From Oscillospiraceae bacterium (GTDB lineage: Bacteria > Bacillota > Clostridia > Oscillospirales > Oscillospiraceae), in assembly GCA_017409645.1 (NCBI GenBank), contig JAFQSI010000192.1:1-11665 (forward strand): a stretch of DNA of 11,665 nt. The letters are read 5' to 3'. A model generated the notes under the pieces. That model had not been told where the DNA came from, ran no database searches, and saw nothing but the letters and a program-made list of their open reading frames with translations. Positions 1-7,209 of the stretch are shown one piece after another. Position numbers and translations under genes: made by a program. The first letter of the stretch is position 1. Every line of letters starts with the position of its first letter.

Positions 1-47
1 CCATCCCGAAAAATCCGCGCCCATCAACGTTTTTTCGTTTTCCCCTA

Positions 48-76
48 TTGTGCATCCATCGGATTTTTGCTATAAT
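48..76 (+). promoter_or_regulatory. Probable sigma-A promoter for the recJ-led operon
   Basis: A perfect -10 hexamer TATAAT lies at 71-76, preceded by TGC (an extended -10). TTGTGC at 48-53 gives a 17-bp spacer and matches the -35 consensus at its first three bases. Transcription would start near 83, leaving a leader of under 30 nt before recJ. A second TATAAT at 92-97 has no recognisable -35 at standard spacing and is probably chance in this AT-rich patch. Confidence 0.7.
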
Positions 77-99
77 TATCAGAAAATGATTTATAATGG

Positions 100-2154
100 A
101 TGTGTATTACCTTGAAGTATGGAATCTGGAACATCCAGGCCCCTGAGCCTGGAGCTGTGAACGCACTGGTGGGCGGCGGCTACCCACCTCTGAGCGCCAT
201 GGTCCTGGCCGCCCGGGGCCTGACTACCCCCAAGGAAGCCGGGGCTTACCTCGACTGCAACGCCCGGCTGTATGACCCCTTCCTGATGACCGACATGGAC
301 CTTGCCGCCGGGCGGGTGGGTCTGTCCATCGACCGGGGGGAAAAGATCGCCGTCTTCGGCGACTATGACGTGGACGGCATCACCTCCACCTGTATGCTGA
401 CGGATTTCCTGCGCCGTCAGGGTGCCAACTGCATCAGCTACATTCCCTCCCGGCTGGAGGAGGGCTACGGCCTGAATCCCATCGCCATCCACCAGCTGCA
501 CGCCGAGGGCGTCAAGCTCATCGTCAGCGTGGACTGCGGCATCACCGCCATCGACGAGGCCCGGCTGTGTAAGGAGCTTGGCATCGATCTGGTCATCACC
601 GACCACCACGAGTGCAAGGACCGGCTGCCCGAGGCCGTGGCCGTGGTGGATCCCCATCGGCCCGACGGCGGCTACCCCCACCGGAACCTGTCCGGCGTGG
701 GCGTGGCCTTCAAGCTGGCCTGCGCCCTGAGCGGCGACCAGGAGCAGGTCCTTCAGGACTACGCCGACATGGTGTGTCTCGGCACCGTGGCGGACGTGAT
801 GCTGCTGCAGGGGGAAAACCGGGTCTTCGTGGCCCGGGGCCTTGAATCCCTGCGCAATACCAAGCGGCCCGGCATCGCCGCCCTCATGCGCGAGAGCGGC
901 TGCGCTCCGGAGGCGGTCAGCGCCTCCGCCATCGGCTACAACCTGGCCCCCCGGATCAACGCCGCGGGCCGGATGGGGAGAATCGAGCTGGCCCTGAACC
1001 TGTTCCTCACCGACGACGAGGAGGAGGCCGCAGACCTGGCCCGGAAGCTGTGCGACCTGAACCGCCAGCGTCAGGCGGTGGAGTCCCAGATCTATGCCCA
1101 GGCCGTCTCCATGCTCCCCGAGGGCCAGCCCCCGGAGGCCATCGTCCTGGCCGACGACACCTGGCACCAGGGCGTGGTGGGCATCGTGGCCAGCCGCATG
1201 GCCGAGGAATACTGCTGCCCCGCCTTCCTCATCTGCCTGGACGGCGAGCATGGCAAGGCCAGCTCCCGCTCCTTCGGCGGCTTCAACCTCTTCTCCTCCC
1301 TGACGGCCCTGTCGCCGCTGCTCGAGAGCTACGGCGGCCACGAGCTGGCCGCGGGCTTCACCATCGCCCGGCAGAACATCGCCCGGTTCCGGGAGGACAT
1401 CTGCGCCATCGCCGCGGAATACTACGCGGACTCCGGCCCCCGGACGGTGCTGGAGATCGACTGCGTCATCCCCCCCGAGCTGATGACCGTCCGGAACGTG
1501 GACCGGCTCTCCATCCTGGAGCCCTGCGGCAACGGCTGTCCCAAGCCGGTCTTCGCCATGGAAAAGCTCACCGTGGAGCGGATCACCATGGTCGGCGGCG
1601 GACGGCATATGCGTCTGCGGCTGCGCAGCGGCCACCACGTGATCAATGCCATCTACTTCTCCGCCACGCCGGAGACGGCCTCCATCGACCAGGGCGACCT
1701 GGTGGATGTGGCCTTCAACGCCCAGATCAACGAATTCCGGGGCGAACGGACCGTTCAGATGAACGTGCTGGACATCCGCCCCAGCTGCTGCGCCGAAAGC
1801 TCCCCGGAGCTTCACGACTACGCCCGGATCCGCTCCGGGCTGTCCCCCGCCGCCGCGGCGCTGCTGCTGCCGGACCGGGTGACCCTGGGCGACGTCTGGC
1901 GCTACCTGGCCCTCTCCGGTCCCACCGTTCAGGAGAATCCCATCTGCCTGTGCCGTAAGATCGTCCGCCGCAGCGGGCGGCCGCTCAGCGTGGGCAAGCT
2001 TCTGACCTGTCTCGACATTTTCGCCGATGTCGGTCTTCTCAGGACCCACCGGCTCCACAAATACATCCGCATCGACCTGCTCCACACCTCCGGTAAGGCC
2101 GATCTGAACCAAAGCAATACGATGCAGCTTTTGCTGCGGGCGAAAGGGAGCTGA
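100..2154 (+). CDS. recJ: Single-stranded-DNA-specific exonuclease RecJ
   Basis: RecJ is a cytoplasmic 5'-3' single-strand DNA exonuclease of the DHH phosphoesterase superfamily, acting in recombinational and mismatch repair. The metal-binding DHH motifs are all visible: DYDVDG at residues 88-93, SVDCG around D145, and TDHH with D168-H169-H170. The DHHA1 domain follows, with SSRS at 388-391 and GGHE from residue 412. An OB-fold-like region spans roughly 463-565, and a further C-terminal segment of about 115 residues brings the protein to 684 residues, longer than E. coli RecJ (577) as is usual in Firmicutes. The start is uncertain: ATG at 100 and TTG at 112 (giving MKYGIWNIQ, closer to typical family N-termini) are both in frame and neither has a clear Shine-Dalgarno. 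It is the first gene of the operon, ending 8 bp before rel. Confidence 0.96.
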   Translation: MCITLKYGIWNIQAPEPGAVNALVGGGYPPLSAMVLAARGLTTPKEAGAYLDCNARLYDPFLMTDMDLAAGRVGLSIDRGEKIAVFGDYDVDGITSTCMLTDFLRRQGANCISYIPSRLEEGYGLNPIAIHQLHAEGVKLIVSVDCGITAIDEARLCKELGIDLVITDHHECKDRLPEAVAVVDPHRPDGGYPHRNLSGVGVAFKLACALSGDQEQVLQDYADMVCLGTVADVMLLQGENRVFVARGLESLRNTKRPGIAALMRESGCAPEAVSASAIGYNLAPRINAAGRMGRIELALNLFLTDDEEEAADLARKLCDLNRQRQAVESQIYAQAVSMLPEGQPPEAIVLADDTWHQGVVGIVASRMAEEYCCPAFLICLDGEHGKASSRSFGGFNLFSSLTALSPLLESYGGHELAAGFTIARQNIARFREDICAIAAEYYADSGPRTVLEIDCVIPPELMTVRNVDRLSILEPCGNGCPKPVFAMEKLTVERITMVGGGRHMRLRLRSGHHVINAIYFSATPETASIDQGDLVDVAFNAQINEFRGERTVQMNVLDIRPSCCAESSPELHDYARIRSGLSPAAAALLLPDRVTLGDVWRYLALSGPTVQENPICLCRKIVRRSGRPLSVGKLLTCLDIFADVGLLRTHRLHKYIRIDLLHTSGKADLNQSNTMQLLLRAKGS

Positions 2155-2162
2155 TTTTTGTT

Positions 2163-4361
2163 ATGGAAACCTTTGAAGACCACTATGCCAGTATGGTAGA
2201 CACCATCACCCGCTGTATGCCGGGTGCCAATCTGGAACTGATCGACCGTGCCGTCCACTACGCCGATGCCAAGCACGAGTATCAGAAGCGCAAGGACGGC
2301 TCCCCCTACATCATCCACCCCCTGGCCGTTGCCGAGATCGTGGCGGAGATGGGTCTGGACACCGACGCGGTGCTGGGCGCCATCCTCCACGACTGCATCG
2401 AGGACACCGACGCCAGCCATGACGATATCGCCACCATCTTCAGCCCCACCGTGGCGGAGCTGGTGGAGGGCGTCACCAAGCTGACCCGCACCGACTTCAC
2501 CAGCCAGGAAGAAAAGCAGATGGAAAACCTGCGCAAGATGTTCATGGCCATGTCCAAGGACATCCGGGTAGTGCTGATCAAGATCGCCGACCGGCTCCAC
2601 AACATGCGCACCATGCAGTACCAGACCCCCAAGAAGCAGATCATCAAATGCCGGGAGACGATGGACATCTACGCCCCCCTGGCCCACCGGCTGGGCATGC
2701 AGAAGATGAAATGGGAGCTGGAGGATCTGGCCCTGCGCTATCTGGATCCCGCGGGCTACGCGGAGCTGACGGACCATCTGAGCGCCCAGAAGGATCAGGA
2801 TGAGAATTTCATGAACTCCATCCAGTTCACCATCAAGGAAAAGCTCAGTGAGAACGGCATCCACAACACCACCTACGGCCGGATCAAGCACATTTACTCC
2901 ATCTACCGCAAGATGAAGGCCCAGAACAAGACCCTCGACGAGCTGTACGACATCTACGCCTTCCGGGTCATCGTGGACTCGGAGATCGACTGCTACAACG
3001 TCCTGGGCCATATCCACACCATCTTCACCCCCATTCCGGGCCGGTTCAAGGATTACATCTCCTCGCCCAAGCCCAATATGTACAAATCCCTGCACACCAC
3101 CGTCATCGGCAAGCAGGGTATCCCCTTTGAGGTCCAGATCCGGACCTGGGAGATGCACGAAACCGCCGAATACGGCATTGCCGCCCACTGGAAGTACAAG
3201 CAGAAGGCCGGTGCAGGCTCCGAAAAGGAATTCGAGTGGGTCCGCCGGCTCCTGGAGGGCCAGCAGGACACCGACGCCGAGGATTACCTGGAGTCGCTGA
3301 AGATCGACATGTTCAACGACCAGGTCTTCGTCTTCACCCCCAAGGGCAAGGTGGTCGGCCTGCCCGCGGGCGCCATCCCCATCGACTTTGCCTATATGAT
3401 CCACTCCGGCGTGGGCAACGCCATGGTGGGCGCCAAGGTCAACAACCGCATCGTCAACATCGATACCAAGCTGCGAAACGGCGACATCGTGGAGATCCTG
3501 ACCTCCAAGAGCGCCCGGGGTCCCAGCCGTGACTGGCTCACCATCTGCAAGTCCAACCAGGCCCGGACCAAGATCAAGCAGTGGTTCAAGAAGGAAAAGC
3601 GGGAGGAGAACATCGTCCACGGCAAAGCCAGCTTCGAGGCCGAGATGAAGCGGCTGAATCTGCCCGTTTCCGTGATCTCCGATCCGAATTATTCCTCCCA
3701 GCTTCTGGAGAAGCTGGCCTACGCCGCCTGGGATGATCTCTACGCCGCCATCGGCTACGGCGGCATGACCGCCGCCAAGGCTGTGGGCAAGATCCAGGAG
3801 GACATCAAGAAGCTCCTGAAGGGTCCCACCGTCCCCGATCCGGACCGGATCAACCCCGGCCTGCGGATCAACCCCGACTCCGAGGAGGTCCGCCGCAACC
3901 GCCATGCCATCAACGGCGTCATCGTCGAGGACATCGATTCGTGCATGATCAAGTTCTCCAAGTGCTGCGCTCCGGTGCCCGGCGACGACATCATCGGCTT
4001 CATCACCCGTGGCTACGGCGTCAGCGTCCACCGCAGCGACTGTCCCAATACCCTGACCCGGACCGATCCCCGGCAAGCGGCCCGCTGGGTCCACTGCAGC
4101 TGGGCCAATTCCGACGAGCAGCCCTTCGACACCACCCTGGAGCTGGAATGTGCAGACCGGGACGGCCTGGTCATGGACGTCTCCACCGCCCTGTTCGCCG
4201 CCAAGGTCCGCATGAAGGGCTTCAACGCCGCGGAGATGCCCGACGGCCGGAGCGTCATCACCATTAGCTTCGAGGTCCGCAATGTGGCCGAGCTGAACAA
4301 GATCCGCTCCAAGCTGCTGAGCATCCCCAACGTGATCGCCGCCAAGCGCGGACAGTATTAA
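2163..4361 (+). CDS. relA: Bifunctional (p)ppGpp synthetase/hydrolase, Rel family
   Basis: This long Rel/SpoT-homologue protein makes (p)ppGpp from ATP and GDP/GTP and degrades it, controlling the stringent response from the ribosome. The N-terminal HD hydrolase domain is intact: H52, H76-D77 (LHDCIEDT) and D143 (IADRLHN). The synthetase domain has YDIYAFR (D263), RFKD at 294-297 and EVQIRT (E323). The RxKD form is that of bifunctional Rel enzymes rather than the EXDD form of proteobacterial RelA. TGS (about 387-447), a zinc-finger-like region with CC at 601-602 and SDCPN, and a C-terminal ACT domain (about 655-732) complete the standard order at 732 residues. An AAAGGGAG Shine-Dalgarno at 2143-2150 overlaps the end of recJ, suggesting translational coupling. 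The gene often found between recJ and rel in clostridia, apt, is absent. Confidence 0.97.
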   Translation: METFEDHYASMVDTITRCMPGANLELIDRAVHYADAKHEYQKRKDGSPYIIHPLAVAEIVAEMGLDTDAVLGAILHDCIEDTDASHDDIATIFSPTVAELVEGVTKLTRTDFTSQEEKQMENLRKMFMAMSKDIRVVLIKIADRLHNMRTMQYQTPKKQIIKCRETMDIYAPLAHRLGMQKMKWELEDLALRYLDPAGYAELTDHLSAQKDQDENFMNSIQFTIKEKLSENGIHNTTYGRIKHIYSIYRKMKAQNKTLDELYDIYAFRVIVDSEIDCYNVLGHIHTIFTPIPGRFKDYISSPKPNMYKSLHTTVIGKQGIPFEVQIRTWEMHETAEYGIAAHWKYKQKAGAGSEKEFEWVRRLLEGQQDTDAEDYLESLKIDMFNDQVFVFTPKGKVVGLPAGAIPIDFAYMIHSGVGNAMVGAKVNNRIVNIDTKLRNGDIVEILTSKSARGPSRDWLTICKSNQARTKIKQWFKKEKREENIVHGKASFEAEMKRLNLPVSVISDPNYSSQLLEKLAYAAWDDLYAAIGYGGMTAAKAVGKIQEDIKKLLKGPTVPDPDRINPGLRINPDSEEVRRNRHAINGVIVEDIDSCMIKFSKCCAPVPGDDIIGFITRGYGVSVHRSDCPNTLTRTDPRQAARWVHCSWANSDEQPFDTTLELECADRDGLVMDVSTALFAAKVRMKGFNAAEMPDGRSVITISFEVRNVAELNKIRSKLLSIPNVIAAKRGQY

Positions 4362-4366
4362 TGATC

Positions 4367-4439
4367 AAGTGCTGAATGCAGAGTGCTGAGTGCTGTCTTT
4401 TCTCATTCAGCACTCAGCACTCAGAACTCAGCACTTTTT
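4367..4439 (+). repeat. Heptamer-built inverted repeat, terminator-like, between rel and dtd
   Basis: Four heptamers (AGTGCTG, AATGCAG, AGTGCTG, AGTGCTG at 4368-4395) face four near-complementary ones (CAGCACT, CAGCACT, CAGAACT, CAGCACT at 4408-4435) across a 12-nt loop. The RNA would form a stem of about 29 bp with few mismatches, followed by TTTTT at 4435-4439. It begins 5 nt after the rel stop and ends just before the dtd Shine-Dalgarno. Geometry fits an intrinsic terminator or attenuator inside the operon; function is inferred. Confidence 0.75.
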
Positions 4440-4441
4440 GC

Positions 4442-4447
4442 AAGGAG
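4442..4447 (+). promoter_or_regulatory. Ribosome-binding site fixing the dtd start
   Basis: AAGGAG sits 8 nt before ATG 4456. It settles the start against the in-frame upstream codon near 4390, which lies inside the heptamer inverted repeat. Confidence 0.85.
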
Positions 4448-4455
4448 TATATTTT

Positions 4456-4920
4456 ATGCGCGCAATTTTGACTAGAGTCTCCTCTGCCTCCGTCACCATC
4501 GACGGCGAGGTGGCGGGCAAGATCGGCCGGGGCTTTCTGATCCTGCTGGGCGTGGGCCCGGAGGATACCGAGGCCGAATGCCGCGTCCTGGCGGAAAAAT
4601 GCCTGGGACTGCGGATCTTCAAGGATGAAAACGACAAGATGAACTTAGGGCTGGAGGCCGTGGACGGTCAGGTGCTGGTGGTCAGCCAGTTCACCCTCTA
4701 CGGCAACTGCCGCAAGGGCCGCCGCCCCAGCTTCGTGGGGGCCGCCGGTCCCGAGCTGGGCGAAGCCCTGTATGAGAAATTCCTGGATATCTGCCGGGAA
4801 CACGGGTATGAGCCCCAGCATGGCTGCTTCGGCGCGGACATGAAGGTGGAATCCGTCAACGACGGCCCCGTGACGCTGATCCTCGACACCGTCGAGCTGA
4901 TGGATCGGAGGCACAAATGA
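4456..4920 (+). CDS. dtd: D-aminoacyl-tRNA deacylase
   Basis: DTD hydrolyses D-aminoacyl-tRNAs (and Gly-tRNA-Ala), recycling mischarged tRNA in the cytoplasm as a homodimer. The family hallmarks are present: S77-Q78 in SQFTLYG, and N135-D136-G137-P138 carrying the cross-subunit Gly-Pro motif of the active site. The conserved CRKGRRPSF block follows SQFTLYG. Length (154 residues) and the opening MRAILTRVSSASV are typical of the family. A longer reading frame starting near 4390 would add 22 residues encoded by the inverted repeat and is rejected because of the AAGGAG placed before 4456. The stop overlaps the next gene's start by 4 bp (ATGA), so the two are almost certainly co-translated. The dtd position after rel is common in Firmicutes. 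Confidence 0.96.
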   Translation: MRAILTRVSSASVTIDGEVAGKIGRGFLILLGVGPEDTEAECRVLAEKCLGLRIFKDENDKMNLGLEAVDGQVLVVSQFTLYGNCRKGRRPSFVGAAGPELGEALYEKFLDICREHGYEPQHGCFGADMKVESVNDGPVTLILDTVELMDRRHK

Positions 4921-5495
4921 ACGTACGAAAGCTGACTCTGGGCCTGTACCAGACCAACACCTATATCCTGTCCACCGGCACCGAGGCCGCGGTCATCGAT
5001 CCGGGCTACGAGCCGGACACCATCCTCGATGCGCTGGAGGGCCTGACTCTGAAGGCCATCCTGCTGACCCACGGCCACTTTGACCACGTGGGTGCCGTCC
5101 GGGAGCTGGTGGCGGAGACGGGCTGCGAGGTCTGGATCCACGCCGCCGAGGGCACCATGCCCCCCATGGTCACCGCCGGACCCCTGTACTACACCCATAC
5201 CTACGACGAGGGCGACACCATCTGCCCCATCTCCGGCGTGGAGATCACCGTCCTGCACACCCCCGGCCATACCCCCGGAAGCGTGTGCCTGCTCTGGGGC
5301 CGGGACCTGTTCTCCGGCGACACGCTGTTTGAAGGCTCCTGCGGCCGGGTAGATCTGCCCGGCGGCAACGGCCAACAGATGGTCGCCAGCCTGCGCCGTC
5401 TGGCCGCCCTCCAGGCGGACTATCAGGTCCACCCCGGCCACGGCGGCTCCACCGCCCTCAGCGCCGAGCGGCGGTACAATCCCTATATGAGATAA
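4917..5495 (+). CDS. Metallo-beta-lactamase-fold hydrolase, glyoxalase II-like
   Basis: A short, single-domain metallo-beta-lactamase protein of the glyoxalase II/YcbL-like group, expected to bind two metal ions and hydrolyse a small thioester or similar substrate. All usual ligands are visible: the THGHFDH motif (H52, H54, D56, H57), H118 in HTPGHTPGS, D135 in FSGDTLF, and H175 in HPGHGGST. At 192 residues it lacks the C-terminal substrate domain of full glyoxalase II, so the physiological substrate is unknown. No signal peptide is seen; it is probably cytoplasmic. GGAGG at 4907-4911 precedes the start, which overlaps the dtd stop. A hydrolase of this kind after dtd is a recurrent clostridial arrangement, but no functional link with DTD is established here. 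Confidence 0.93.
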   Translation: MNVRKLTLGLYQTNTYILSTGTEAAVIDPGYEPDTILDALEGLTLKAILLTHGHFDHVGAVRELVAETGCEVWIHAAEGTMPPMVTAGPLYYTHTYDEGDTICPISGVEITVLHTPGHTPGSVCLLWGRDLFSGDTLFEGSCGRVDLPGGNGQQMVASLRRLAALQADYQVHPGHGGSTALSAERRYNPYMR

Positions 5496-5506
5496 CACCC
5501 GACAAA

Positions 5507-5661
5507 GCCTTCCCCTTTGGGGAAGGTGCCCCAACGCGCAAAGCGCGGCAGGGGCGGATGAGGTCTTACCGCAGTACGATTTCGCCGAAGGGCAGCAGTA
5601 GAACCAACTGCCTGCCGCACCTCACCCGGCCCTTCGGGCCACCCTCCCCAAAGGGGAGGGC
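5507..5661. repeat. 155-bp intergenic repeat with hairpin termini
   Basis: The left end is CCTTCCCC-TTT-GGGGAAGG and the right end CCCTCCCC-AAA-GGGGAGGG. Just inside, the left arm has a GCCCC/GGGGC stem enclosing a CGCGC-AAA-GCGCG hairpin and then GGATGAGGT. The right arm, read in reverse complement, has GGCCC-GAA-GGGCC and then GGGTGAGGT. The two ends are therefore about 40-bp terminal inverted repeats with differing inner hairpins. The middle (about 5565-5625) is less ordered. No transposase or clear target-site duplication is visible. The element stops 2 nt before the hemZ Shine-Dalgarno. It resembles mobile, non-autonomous repeats common in Oscillospiraceae genomes, from memory rather than from a search. 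Confidence 0.75.
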
Positions 5662-5663
5662 AT

Positions 5664-5667
5664 GGAG
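5664..5667 (+). promoter_or_regulatory. Ribosome-binding site fixing the hemZ start
   Basis: GGAG lies 7 nt before ATG 5675. An in-frame ATG at 5558 lies inside the 155-bp repeat and would add a 39-residue tail of repeat-encoded sequence, so it is rejected. Confidence 0.75.
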
Positions 5668-5674
5668 ATACACT

Positions 5675-7138
5675 ATGAAACTACTTCTCATCGGTCACGA
5701 AGACCGGTATGCGGTGGAGCAGCTGCAGCTGGCGCTGTTCCCCCTGGAGCCCATGGAGCCCATGACCGAGCCCTTTGAGGGCGACGGCGCTGTCTCCCGG
5801 CTGATCCGGGAGCATGGCTCCCTCATCGCCCGCACTTCCATCTGCATCGATGGCATCACCCGGACCGCGGCGGTGGAAATGCCCGCCGAAGACGAGACTG
5901 TCTCTGAGCGTCGGCAGCTCCTGCAGCAGAGCTACTACAAAGCGGCGCTGCCCTTCCTGCGCAAGCCCCCCGCCTGGGGTGCCCTCTCCGGTGTCCGCCC
6001 CACCAAGCTCACCACCCGCTGTCTGAAGGGCGGTCTGAACGACCAGGAGACGATCCGCCACATGGAGCGCGTCTATTTCGTCACGCCCCGCCGGGCAAAG
6101 CTGGCTCTGGACTGCTCCCACGCCACCATGGAGGCCGCGGCGAAGCTGGACCCCAACGACGTCTCGCTGTATGTGGGCATCCCCTTCTGCCCCACCCGCT
6201 GCGCCTACTGCTCCTTCGTCAGCCGGACCATCGGCAAGCGGACGGAGCTTCTCGAGCCGTACCTGGAGGCCCTCCTGAAGGAGCTGCGCCACACGGGCAG
6301 GCTCCTGGCAACTTCCGGCAAGCGGGTGCGTACCATCTATATTGGCGGCGGCACGCCCACCACCCTGACCAGCGGGCAGATGCAGACCCTTCTGACCTGT
6401 ATCCGGGAGTCCTTTGACCTTTCCCGCTGCATCGAGTTCACCGTGGAGGGCGGACGGCCCGACACCCTGGACGCGGAAAAGCTCCGGGTCATCGCCGAAA
6501 ACGGCGCGGACCGGATGAGCATCAACCCCCAGACCATGATCGACTCCGTTCTGCGGGCCTGCGGACGGCGGCACAGCGCCGCCGATGTGGAGGAGAGCTA
6601 CCATCAGGCGGTGGACGCGGGCTACTCTGCCATCAATATGGACCTGATCGCCGGTCTGCCCACCGACGATTTTGAGGGCTTCCGGCACTCCCTGGACCGG
6701 GTCATCGCCCTCTCCCCCGCCAACATCACCGTCCATACCCTGGCCATCAAGAAGGGCGCGGACCTCTACGAGAAGCGCGAGGGCCTGTCCCCCGACGCCG
6801 AGGTCGCCCGGATGGTGGACTACGCCGAGGATACCCTCCGCGCCGCGGGCTACGAGCCCTACTACCTCTACCGCCAGAAATACATGTCCGGCTCCTTCGA
6901 AAACGTGGGCTGGTGCAAGCCGGGAACGGCCTGCCTGTACAACATCTACATGATGGAGGAGCTGCACACCATCCTCTCCGTGGGCGGCGGCGGCATGAAC
7001 AAGGTCAACCTCCCCGACGGCCGCCTGCAGCGGTTCCACAACCCCAAATTCCCCGAACAGTACATCGAAATGATCGATGACGTGCTGCGACAAAAAGAAG
7101 AACTCTTCAAGCTCATGAGATTGGAGATTGAAGAGTGA
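5675..7138 (+). CDS. hemZ: HemZ-type radical SAM protein (coproporphyrinogen dehydrogenase-like)
   Basis: A radical S-adenosylmethionine enzyme of the HemN/HemZ group, annotated in Firmicutes as oxygen-independent coproporphyrinogen III dehydrogenase. The 4Fe-4S ligands are CPTRCAYC (C172, C176, C179), in the CX3CX2C spacing with the usual YC-S/F end. GGGTPT at 224-229 is the SAM-binding glycine motif. The N-terminal block AWGALSGVRPTKL (near residue 100) and the C-terminal WCKPGTACLYNIYMMEE region distinguish HemZ from HemN and HemW. Length, 487 residues, matches B. subtilis HemZ (about 500). No other haem-pathway gene is in the window, so a role in haem synthesis, haem handling or something else cannot be decided here. 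The last seven codons lie inside an inverted repeat. Confidence 0.93.
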   Translation: MKLLLIGHEDRYAVEQLQLALFPLEPMEPMTEPFEGDGAVSRLIREHGSLIARTSICIDGITRTAAVEMPAEDETVSERRQLLQQSYYKAALPFLRKPPAWGALSGVRPTKLTTRCLKGGLNDQETIRHMERVYFVTPRRAKLALDCSHATMEAAAKLDPNDVSLYVGIPFCPTRCAYCSFVSRTIGKRTELLEPYLEALLKELRHTGRLLATSGKRVRTIYIGGGTPTTLTSGQMQTLLTCIRESFDLSRCIEFTVEGGRPDTLDAEKLRVIAENGADRMSINPQTMIDSVLRACGRRHSAADVEESYHQAVDAGYSAINMDLIAGLPTDDFEGFRHSLDRVIALSPANITVHTLAIKKGADLYEKREGLSPDAEVARMVDYAEDTLRAAGYEPYYLYRQKYMSGSFENVGWCKPGTACLYNIYMMEELHTILSVGGGGMNKVNLPDGRLQRFHNPKFPEQYIEMIDDVLRQKEELFKLMRLEIEE

Positions 7139-7189
7139 AGAGTGGAGATAATCCCGATCTCCACTCTCCAATCTCAACTCTCCACTCTT
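7117..7189. repeat. Second heptamer-built inverted repeat, overlapping the hemZ stop
   Basis: The left arm 7117-7149 is a period-7 purine-rich array (GAGATTG twice, AAGAGTG twice, then GAGAT). The right arm 7157-7189 is its pyrimidine-rich partner (ATCTCCA, CTCTCCA, ATCTCAA, CTCTCCA, CTCTT). They are separated by a 7-nt loop and pair over 33 positions with about six mismatches; the loop-proximal 11 pairs are perfect. The left arm includes the last hemZ codons and its TGA. Unlike the copy before dtd there is no T-run after it. It ends 6 nt before the AAAGGA Shine-Dalgarno of the next gene. Confidence 0.75.
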
Positions 7190-7195
7190 ACTCTG

Positions 7196-7201
7196 AAAGG
7201 A
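7196..7201 (+). promoter_or_regulatory. Ribosome-binding site supporting a TTG start
   Basis: AAAGGA lies 8 nt before TTG 7210. The alternative in-frame GTG at 7135 is inside the inverted repeat and overlaps the hemZ stop, and would add 25 residues unlike any amidohydrolase N-terminus. Confidence 0.7.
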
Positions 7202-7209
7202 AGCATATT

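Noticed and set aside
92..97. Second TATAAT before recJ
   Set aside because: No -35 at proper spacing, and a start from it would lie inside or at the first possible recJ codons; the promoter at 48-76 is better.
1050..1958. 302-codon + strand frame inside recJ
   Set aside because: Arg/Pro/Gly-rich shadow of recJ in another frame, with no domain and no ribosome-binding site.
91..2112. Long - strand open frame opposite recJ (673 codons)
   Set aside because: It mirrors the recJ codon structure in GC-rich DNA, gives low-complexity Gly/Ala/Val/His/Asp-rich sequence, and has no family resemblance. The same holds for - strand frames at 1929-4094, 5681-7177, 7219-8616 and 8288-10165.
4368..4435. Heptamer arrays as a CRISPR-like array
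   Set aside because: Repeats are 7 bp, contiguous without spacers, and arranged as a single hairpin; no cas genes are present.
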